DNA of 10,726 nucleotides from Bacteroidales bacterium (lineage in GTDB: Bacteria > Bacteroidota > Bacteroidia > Bacteroidales > Muribaculaceae). The notes below the pieces were generated by a model. It was not told the DNA's origin, searched no databases, and saw only the letters and a program-made list of their open reading frames with translations. Positions 6,035-10,726 of the stretch are shown in pieces. The translations under genes were made by a program, and so were the position numbers. Positions within the stretch are counted from its first letter, which is position 1. Each line of letters starts with the position of its first letter. The stretch spans positions 1 through 10,726 of the forward strand of contig CAAGJW010000072.1 in the NCBI GenBank assembly GCA_900770215.1, in the 5' to 3' direction.

Positions 6035-6610
6035 TTAGGGCAATACGGGGCCCGACTGCTCCCAGGCCGGGATGGAGGAGAGTGCGGCTTGGTGAAAGAC
6101 GTAGGTGCCTTGCTCGGGCCGTGTCACGCAGCGTGCCATGTCGAGGCGTGGCTCGACGCCGGCGATGCCCGAGTAGAGCGTGAGGTGCCGGCCGTGGTCG
6201 ACGATGGCCGGCTGCTGGCTGCCGCCGCGGGTCCACTCGCTGTACTGGGCCTGGGCTTGGGGGTCGCCAGGGTCGAGAAACTGGCTCACGCTGCGGCTCC
6301 AGTTGCTCAGGCGCCACTCCACGGGCCTCACGCACTGGGGTGGCAGGGCGGCGTCGACCACGCCGCCGGCCTGGGCCGTGAGCGTGACCTGGTCTTTGAG
6401 GTCGGCCACGGGCAGCCACTGGGGCGGGGCGGTGGCCAGCAGGTGGGCATACCACTGCCTGATGTGCAGCGTGAGCAGGGCGTCGAGGTCGATGCCGTCG
6501 TCGCGCTCGATGGTGCACTCGCGCCGCACCGGTGTGAGGCGCATCACGGTTTTCCACAAGTCGAGCATCTCGCTGGGCGAGCAGCTCATGAGCAGGTCGT
6601 AGTTTTCCAT
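6035..6610 (-). CDS. Protein of unknown function, 191 residues
   Basis: I do not recognise this protein. It has no signal peptide or membrane segment, so it is probably cytoplasmic. The N-terminal third looks helical (MENYDLLMSCSPSEMLDLWK, then LDALLTLHIRQWYAHLLAT at about 42-60). The rest is rich in Trp, Gln, Pro and Arg and looks like beta strands, for example RPVEWRLSNWSRSVS (95-109) and HLTLYSGIAGVEPRL (142-156). It has five Cys residues (10, 32, 93, 161 and none paired in a CxxC), so no zinc motif is evident. Codon use matches neighbours. It appears to be its own unit: a good promoter lies upstream, and the next minus-strand gene has its own promoter 193 bp away. It could be a lineage-specific Bacteroidales gene. 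Confidence 0.72.
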   Translation of the reverse strand: MENYDLLMSCSPSEMLDLWKTVMRLTPVRRECTIERDDGIDLDALLTLHIRQWYAHLLATAPPQWLPVADLKDQVTLTAQAGGVVDAALPPQCVRPVEWRLSNWSRSVSQFLDPGDPQAQAQYSEWTRGGSQQPAIVDHGRHLTLYSGIAGVEPRLDMARCVTRPEQGTYVFHQAALSSIPAWEQSGPVLP

Positions 6611-6647
6611 AATTGCGTTGTGTGTGTGTTTTGGGACGATTGTGGGT

Positions 6648-6679
6648 CAAAATTAGCCTGGCACTCTGGGGGCGGGCAA
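6648..6679 (-). promoter_or_regulatory. Promoter of the 6035-6610 gene
   Basis: Minus-strand TAATTTTG (complement of 6648-6655) is an exact TAnnTTTG match. A TTG (complement of 6677-6679) lies 21 bases upstream. The start site would be near 6642, leaving a leader of about 32 nt that contains a CA-dinucleotide run. Confidence 0.6.
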
Positions 6680-6742
6680 TGAGGATAGGTGGCGTCGGCT
6701 GACGGGGTGGGTTGAAAAAAACGAGTGCCCGTGGCATGAAAA

Positions 6743-6775
6743 TTGCTGTTGTTTCGTGAAAATTGAGTAAATTCG
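6743..6775 (+). promoter_or_regulatory. Promoter of the signal peptidase-wbqC unit
   Basis: TAAATTCG (6768-6775) matches TAnnTTTG at all but one base, with ATTG ending at 6745, 22 bases upstream. A second TTG ends at 6751. The ATG at 6811 is 35 bp further on. A TATAAT at 6781-6786 is also present but has no -35 partner at a proper distance. Confidence 0.4.
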
Positions 6776-6810
6776 CACTCTATAATACAGGACTAAGTCG
6801 ATAACACATT

Positions 6811-8274
6811 ATGGAAGAGAACAAAAATCACAGTCAAGATACAGCACAGCAAGAGCCCAAGCAGCGGCAGACGGGCAGCCTGCGCGAGCGCCTGGCCCGG
6901 GTGAGACCCACACGGTGGGCGCGGTTTGCCATTGTGTCGGTCATCTTTCTGGCCTGGGTGGCCTGGCTGGGCAGCTGGTGGGTAATCGTGTTCTGGCCGT
7001 TGCTGGCCGACATCTACCTCACCCAGTTTGTGCCGTGGAACTGGTGGAAATTCAGCAAGAGCCAGGCGGTGCGCACCGTCATGAGCTGGGTCGACGCCAT
7101 CGTCTATGCCCTGGTGCTGGTCTACTTTCTCTTCCTCTTTGTGGGGCAGAACTACCAGATACCGTCGTCGTCGCTTGAGAAGACCTTGCTCACTGGCGAC
7201 TACCTGTGGGTCAACAAGATGGTTTACGGGCCGCGCGTGCCCCAGACGCCGCTTCACTTCCCGCTGGCACAAAACACGCTGCCGGGCGGCATCAAGAGCT
7301 ACATCGAGTGGCCGCAGTGGCGCTACCACCGCCTCAAGGGCGTGCGCAACGTGCAGCGCGGCGACATCGTGGTCTTCAATTTCCCCTGCGGCGACACCGT
7401 GACCACCAAGGTCAACAATCCCGACTTCTACCACCTGGTGGCGCTCTACGGCTCCGAGGCTATCTATAGCGACCCGGCCACCTACGGCAAGGTGGTGTGG
7501 CGCCCCGTCGACCGCCGCGATGCCTATGTGAAGCGCTGCATTGGCCTGCCGGGCGAGACCGTGAGGCTGGTGAACGGCACCGTCTATATCAACGGCAAGG
7601 CGCTGCCCGAGCCCATGCACATGCAGCGCAACTATGTGGTGGTCACCGATGGCACCGCGATCGCCGAGAGCCTCTTCGACGACATGGGCGTGAGCCGCGA
7701 GGGCCAGTCGATGAGCCAGATGGAAGACGGCTCGCTGGGCAAGCCCATGCCCGACGGCTCGCTGCTCTATGTGCTGCCCCTCACCCGCAAGATGGTGGCC
7801 ACGCTCAAGGCGCAGCCCTATGTGAAACAAGTGCAGGTGATGACCGATGCCGACATGGCCGACGAGGACAACATGATGACCTACCCGGTGGGCGTGCACA
7901 AGACGTGGACCCACAACAACTACGGCCCGCTGTGGATACCCAAGAAGGGCGCCACGCTCAAGCTCACCACGGCCAACCTGCCCTACTACATAAGGGTGAT
8001 ACGCACCTACGAGGGCAACAAGGTGGCCGTGAAAGGCTCCACCATCTACATCAACGGCAAGGCCGCTCGCAGCTACACCTTCAAGATGGACTACTACTGG
8101 ATGATGGGCGACAACCGCGACAACTCGAGCGACTCGCGCTACTGGGGCTTTGTGCCCGAGGATCACATCATAGGCACCCCCATGTTTGTGATCATCTCCT
8201 TCGACAAGGACAAGAGGTTCCCGGGCAACATACGCTGGAACCGCCTCTTCATCGACGCCAACCCCGACAAGTAA
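6811..8274 (+). CDS. lepB: Signal peptidase I, long Bacteroidetes type
   Basis: This 487-residue inner-membrane serine protease removes signal peptides from exported preproteins, with its catalytic domain in the periplasm. Two hydrophobic segments (about 38-62 and 93-112) precede the catalytic domain. Box B is IPSSSLEKTLLTGD, with the nucleophile at Ser121. The box with the general base is AYVKRCIGLPGE, with Lys241. The last box is GDNRDNSSDSRYWG (433-446). The protein is much longer than the roughly 320-residue E. coli enzyme because of a large insert between the Lys box and the last box (about 265-410), which is usual in Bacteroidetes. The insert contains two similar VxxxxxTxYINGKA strands (about 251-264 and 406-419). 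The N-terminus is a charged cytoplasmic tail. Its stop abuts the wbqC ATG. The cytoplasmic tail and short leader support the 6811 start. Confidence 0.95.
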   Translation: MEENKNHSQDTAQQEPKQRQTGSLRERLARVRPTRWARFAIVSVIFLAWVAWLGSWWVIVFWPLLADIYLTQFVPWNWWKFSKSQAVRTVMSWVDAIVYALVLVYFLFLFVGQNYQIPSSSLEKTLLTGDYLWVNKMVYGPRVPQTPLHFPLAQNTLPGGIKSYIEWPQWRYHRLKGVRNVQRGDIVVFNFPCGDTVTTKVNNPDFYHLVALYGSEAIYSDPATYGKVVWRPVDRRDAYVKRCIGLPGETVRLVNGTVYINGKALPEPMHMQRNYVVVTDGTAIAESLFDDMGVSREGQSMSQMEDGSLGKPMPDGSLLYVLPLTRKMVATLKAQPYVKQVQVMTDADMADEDNMMTYPVGVHKTWTHNNYGPLWIPKKGATLKLTTANLPYYIRVIRTYEGNKVAVKGSTIYINGKAARSYTFKMDYYWMMGDNRDNSSDSRYWGFVPEDHIIGTPMFVIISFDKDKRFPGNIRWNRLFIDANPDK

Positions 8275-8943
8275 ATGACCCGGTTGCTCCCCCACAAGCC
8301 CATTGTGATGGGCAGCACCACGGCGGGCAGTGTGCGCTGCTATGCAGCCATGCTGGCCGCCGGGCGTGTCTACATCGACCCCCTTGAGCGGCATCTGCCC
8401 TTGCGCCACAGCCATCACCGCTACCTGGTGGAGGGCCCCAACGGCGTGCAGAAGCTCACCGTGGCCCTCACCGGCGACACCAATGCCATGCCTGTGCCCA
8501 TGCAGGAGGTGACCATATCGGAGCACGGCAACTGGCGCCACCTGCACTGGGGCGCCCTGTACTCGGCCTACGGCAAGAGCCCCTATTTCGACTACATCGC
8601 CCCCGACCTCAAAGCCGTGCTCGCCGGCAGCCAGCACAGCCTGCTCGAGCTTAACACCCAGCTGCAACAGCTCATCATCGACTTTCTCGACCTGCCCATC
8701 GACATCGTGACCACTCCCATCACGCCCGCGATACTGGCCCAGAGCACCGACCTGCGCGGCCGCCTGGGCGGCAAGAAGCCCGACGGCCTGCCCATAGCCA
8801 CCGTGCCCTACTACCAGCTGTGGGCCACGCGATATGGCTTCCAGCCAGGCTTGAGCATACTCGACCTGCTCATGAATTGCGGCCGCGAGGCCATCTACAC
8901 CCTGCGCGACATGGTGCAGCAGGGCGAGGAGGCGGCTCAATAG
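8275..8943 (+). CDS. WbqC-like family protein
   Basis: This 222-residue cytoplasmic protein belongs to the WbqC-like family. Members are found in O-antigen loci of some Proteobacteria and, in Bacteroidetes, commonly sit right after signal peptidase I. The biochemical role is not settled. Typical features are the N-terminal RCYAAMLAAGRVYID, the HRYLVEGPNGVQKLTVAL strand region (48-65), the signature HGNWRHLHWGAL (84-95), and the C-terminal LSILDLLMNCGREA (193-206). The ATG follows the lepB TAA with no spacer, so translation is probably coupled by reinitiation. The stop overlaps the stop of the convergent acyltransferase gene by 7 bp. Length is normal for the family. It has no signal peptide. 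Confidence 0.88.
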   Translation: MTRLLPHKPIVMGSTTAGSVRCYAAMLAAGRVYIDPLERHLPLRHSHHRYLVEGPNGVQKLTVALTGDTNAMPVPMQEVTISEHGNWRHLHWGALYSAYGKSPYFDYIAPDLKAVLAGSQHSLLELNTQLQQLIIDFLDLPIDIVTTPITPAILAQSTDLRGRLGGKKPDGLPIATVPYYQLWATRYGFQPGLSILDLLMNCGREAIYTLRDMVQQGEEAAQ

Positions 8944-9935
8944 GCATAGCGCAGCCAGGCCAGGGGCTTGAAGCGGCTGAGCGCACGCATGACCAGGCAC
9001 AGCGTCACGCTCAGGGCCAGCACGGCCAGGTAGAGCGGCAGCTGGCGCAGTGTGGTGTAGTGGCGCAGCAGGTAGTCGAAGATGAAGTGTGAAAAATAGA
9101 TGATGGTGCTCAGGTTGCGCAGCAGCTTGTAGTCGAGGCGCCAGCGGGCCTCGTGGTGCAATATCCACACCAGCCACACGGCCGAGGTGGGCAGCAGCAG
9201 GAAATACAAGTCGCTGAAGTAGTGGTCGTGGCTCAGCACCTCGAGGGCCGAGGCGGCCAGGCAGGCCGCAAGGGCGAGGTTCACGTCGAGCTTGCGCCAG
9301 CGCATGATTTCGCGCTGGTGGTTGGCAATGAGCTTGCCCAGGGCGATGAAGATAAACGCCGGCAAGAAGCTGTTGTGCAGCCACCCGAAGGCTTGCAGGT
9401 GCCAGTCGATGGCCTGCTGCACCTGCTGCGGGAAGTAGTAGTAATAGTTGGAAAACGTGGTGATGGGAATGTAGACGGCCAGGCCCAGCAGCAGGATGAC
9501 CCACGTGCGCAGGTAGCGCGACAGGTAGAAGAGCAGTGCCACCCCTATCATGAGGGCCATGATAAACCACGAGCCGCGGAAGGTGCTGTTGAGCACCAGG
9601 TTGCGCAAGAAGATGGCCGTGTCCCACCCCAGATTTCCGGGGTGCTGGGTGAATGATCGCTCGATGACCATGGGCAGCTCCACCACCAGCCAGAAGAGAT
9701 AGAGCAGGGCCATGCGCCGCTCGTAGTGCAGCAGCTTGCCCGTGCTCACGTTGCTGCCGAAGAAGAAAAACGCACTCACCACAAAGAAAAACGGCACCGC
9801 CATGCGTGCCAGCCAGTCGATGAGCAGCGTGTAGCCCAGGCCCGTGACGGGGCCCGTGTGGATGGCCACCACCAGCAGCGATGCCGCCAGCTTGGCCATG
9901 TCGATCGAGTTGAATGTGCGGCTTGTCGAGCTCAT
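8937..9935 (-). CDS. Acyltransferase family 3 membrane protein
   Basis: This 332-residue multi-pass protein looks like acyltransferase family 3, whose members transfer acyl groups to sugars of surface glycans at the inner membrane. The conserved N-terminal helix reads NSIDMAKLAASLLVVAIHTG, with the expected His26. The next segment is the aromatic MAVPFFFVVSAFFFF, where the common SG is SA. A basic pair in YERRMALLYLFW (Arg73-Arg74) and RGSWFIMAL (a match to the family WFL motif) follow. About ten hydrophobic helices cover the length, ending with a YFSHFIFDYLL helix. Which acyl group and glycan are used cannot be read. It has its own promoter upstream and no same-strand partner in the window. 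It converges on wbqC with a 7-bp overlap. Confidence 0.87.
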   Translation of the reverse strand: MSSTSRTFNSIDMAKLAASLLVVAIHTGPVTGLGYTLLIDWLARMAVPFFFVVSAFFFFGSNVSTGKLLHYERRMALLYLFWLVVELPMVIERSFTQHPGNLGWDTAIFLRNLVLNSTFRGSWFIMALMIGVALLFYLSRYLRTWVILLLGLAVYIPITTFSNYYYYFPQQVQQAIDWHLQAFGWLHNSFLPAFIFIALGKLIANHQREIMRWRKLDVNLALAACLAASALEVLSHDHYFSDLYFLLLPTSAVWLVWILHHEARWRLDYKLLRNLSTIIYFSHFIFDYLLRHYTTLRQLPLYLAVLALSVTLCLVMRALSRFKPLAWLRYAY

Positions 9936-9967
9936 GTCTTGTGATTGTTTTCTTGCAGTTGCGGTTG

Positions 9968-9975
9968 CAAAGGTA
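9968..9975 (-). promoter_or_regulatory. -7 element of the acyltransferase gene
   Basis: Minus-strand TACCTTTG (complement of 9968-9975) is an exact TAnnTTTG match followed by CAACCG. It lies about 33 bp before the ATG at 9935. The -33 region is an A/T run without TTTG, so only the -7 part is supported. Confidence 0.55.
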
Positions 9976-10034
9976 GTGTTTTTTTTTTATTAAAATGCGC
10001 TGCCGCTGTGTACTGTACATTTAAAATAAAACAG

Positions 10035-10042
10035 TATATTTG
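10035..10042 (+). promoter_or_regulatory. -7 element of a candidate rightward transcript
   Basis: TATATTTG is an exact TAnnTTTG match followed by CAACCG. The decamer TTTGCAACCG (10039-10048) is inverted relative to the one at the acyltransferase promoter (9962-9971), so the two promoters are divergent and share the same initial sequence. No TTTG is at -33. A small palindrome TGTAC-T-GTACA (10009-10019) occupies that area. Confidence 0.4.
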
Positions 10043-10048
10043 CAACCG

Positions 10049-10200
10049 TGTAGGGAAACTAATGTTTTGCAATTCATGCAAGTATGTGATGTTGTTTCTC
10101 GAGTGAAACTAAGCAATCAAACGATTAGACAGGGTCGGAACCTGGATATAAGCAAGGCTGCACCGTGTGTGATTAAACAACACCATGGTGCAGCCTTTGT
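10049..10200 (+). ncRNA. Possible small transcript or leader of unknown role
   Basis: After the -7 element at 10035-10042 about 150 nt run to a strong hairpin. An ATG at 10062, preceded by AGGGA, opens a 14-codon frame, MFCNSCKYVMLFLE, with a CxxC pair. This could be a leader peptide or chance. The motif GAAACTAA occurs twice (10055-10062 and 10105-10112). The end hairpin pairs AAGGCTGCACC (10154-10164) with GGTGCAGCCTT (10187-10197), but only a broken T stretch follows, so termination is uncertain. No protein gene follows in the window, only repeats. I do not recognise an RNA family. GGTCGGAACC near 10133 recalls a tRNA T-arm, but no tRNA fold surrounds it. Confidence 0.25.
10154..10197 (+). 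terminator. Strong hairpin, possible terminator
   Basis: Two 11-base arms (10154-10164 and 10187-10197) pair perfectly around a 22-base loop. The following bases TGTCGTGTTT are only partly T, so this is a weaker terminator than the three others. It might instead be a stabilising 3' structure. Confidence 0.4.
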
Positions 10201-10271
10201 CGTGTTTCATTGATGGCGTCGACGTTTAACGGCAATACCCGACAACCATGGTAATGTGGAGCCACGTGGTT

Positions 10272-10387
10272 ATGCCCAACTGCCTGTGCACATGGTACTG
10301 ATGCCCAACTGCCTGTGCACATGGTACTGATGTCCAACTGCCTGTGCACATGGTACTGATGTTCAACCACCTGTGCACATGGTACTG
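10272..10387. repeat. Tandem repeat, 4 copies of 29 bp
   Basis: Four head-to-tail units start at 10272, 10301, 10330 and 10359. The first two are identical, the third differs at one base, and the fourth at four bases, all in its first half. The second half (CCTGTGCACATGGTACTG) is unchanged in every copy and contains the palindrome TGTGCACA. A 29-bp period is not a multiple of three, so it is unlikely to be coding. There are no spacers, so it is not a CRISPR array. Confidence 0.92.
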
Positions 10388-10390
10388 ATG

Positions 10391-10492
10391 GTAGGGACGC
10401 GATATATCGCGTCCGCAGCAAGAGAGTAAAACTGTTGGTGCCAACGACAATATTGCCATTGTGGCTTCGGACGCGATATATCGCGTCCCTAC
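10391..10492. mobile_element. 102-bp palindromic repeat element (MITE/REP-pair-like)
   Basis: The element is bounded by two copies of GGACGCGATATATCGCGTCC (10395-10414 and 10469-10488), each itself a perfect 20-bp palindrome. Including flanks, the ends form 25-bp perfect terminal inverted repeats (10391-10415 and 10468-10492) that start GTAGGG and end CCCTAC. The match continues three more bases after one mismatch. The 52-bp interior has further small inverted repeats (GTTGG/CCAAC, ACAAT/ATTGT) and no coding capacity. This is the build of a non-autonomous element or of a paired REP sequence moved or copied by an enzyme encoded elsewhere. No clear target duplication is seen at the two ends. 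Confidence 0.7.
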
Positions 10493-10726
10493 AGCACGGC
10501 ACCAGCGACAGCACGGCACCAGCGACAACACGGCACCAGCGACAGCACAGCACCAGCGACAGCACGGCACCAGCGACAACACAGCACCAGCGACAGCACG
10601 GCACCAGCGACAGCACGGCACCAGCGGCAGCACGGCACCAGCGGCAACACGGCACCAGCGACAGCACGGCACCAGCGACAGCACGGCACCAGCGACAGCA
10701 CGGCACCAGCGACAACACGGCACCAG
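10492..10726. repeat. Tandem repeat, at least 13.8 copies of 17 bp
   Basis: The consensus unit is CAGCACGGCACCAGCGA. Thirteen full units run from 10492 to 10712, and 14 bases of the next reach the window end, so the array continues outside. Variants occur at only three positions, all transitions: unit base 3 G to A (copies 3, 6, 10, 14), base 7 G to A (copies 4, 6), and base 17 A to G (copies 8, 9). The array starts on the last base of the palindromic element. Bases 10491-10726 contain no T on the plus strand, so no frame on either strand meets a stop. Open frames over it are therefore not evidence of a gene. Confidence 0.95.

Noticed and set aside
6781..6786. TATAAT as a sigma-70-type -10 box before signal peptidase
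   Set aside because: No -35 partner lies at 16-18 bp, and Bacteroidetes use TAnnTTTG. The TAAATTCG just upstream is the better candidate.
6793..10020. A 1075-codon open frame on the minus strand across lepB, wbqC and the acyltransferase
   Set aside because: It overlaps three well-supported genes in other frames and has the same antisense composition. The real minus-strand gene at 8937-9935 uses a different frame.
10125..10160. tRNA or SRP RNA near GGTCGGAACC
   Set aside because: The short match to a T-arm or SRP loop is not backed by an acceptor stem, anticodon arm or the conserved GGAAG/GCAG pairing. No full fold could be drawn.
10173..10723. Cys-rich repeat proteins on the minus strand over the right-end repeats
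   Set aside because: A 17-bp unit without stops keeps all frames open and yields a 17-residue repeat in each. Frames also cross the 29-bp array and palindromic element, which cannot all be coding.
10272..10726. CRISPR array or plasmid-type iterons
   Set aside because: Units are directly adjacent with no unique spacers, no cas gene is near, and there is no AT-rich stretch or replication initiator gene beside them.

Overview
The window is chromosomal DNA from a Bacteroidales bacterium, probably a GC-rich gut lineage such as Muribaculaceae or a Prevotella relative; this placement is an inference. Four things support it. An N-acyl-ornithine carbamoyltransferase (argF') stands in place of an ordinary ornithine carbamoyltransferase. 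There is a SusB-like GH97 glucosidase. A long Bacteroidetes-type signal peptidase I sits directly in front of a WbqC-family gene. Several intergenic regions carry the Bacteroidetes promoter -7 element TAnnTTTG. Coding DNA is GC-rich with G/C-ending codons, which creates long antisense open frames, while the spacers are AT-rich.

Layout. Bases 1-195 hold no supported gene. A DJ-1/PfpI gene (196-747, minus) is divergent from a broken small exported-protein gene (939-1131, plus, frameshifted near 1044-1050) and a GH97 enzyme (1158-3182, plus) that ends in a strong terminator. The next spacer (3241-3523) looks like a free-standing small RNA gene on the plus strand: a -7 element, a hairpin with a GTGA loop, and a terminator with a GCGA loop. 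Facing it is a minus-strand cluster of a small helical protein (5464-5841), argF' (4419-5372) and an outer-membrane-like exported protein (3586-4380), closed by a 17-bp terminator hairpin. Its promoter near 5925-5955 carries a perfect 9+1+9 palindrome over the -33 element. A separate minus-strand gene of unknown function lies at 6035-6610.

Signal peptidase I (6811-8274) and wbqC (8275-8943) read plus with no base between stop and start. They converge on an acyltransferase-3 membrane protein (8937-9935, minus), and the two stop codons lie within a 7-bp overlap.

Bases 9936-10726 have no supported protein gene. They hold divergent promoters, a possible second small transcript ending in an 11-bp hairpin, and three repeat families in a row: 4 x 29 bp in tandem, a 102-bp element bounded by copies of a 20-bp perfect palindrome, and at least 13.8 x 17 bp in tandem. 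The 17-bp array starts on the last base of the palindromic element, contains no T on the plus strand, and runs off the window.

The known genes serve separate household and envelope roles: arginine synthesis, protein export, alpha-glucan hydrolysis, surface modification and stress or repair. I see no defence, secretion or mobile gene cluster. The less ordinary content is the candidate small RNA near 3350-3494, the stacked repeats at the right end, the frameshifted gene, and the serine at the argF' specificity position.
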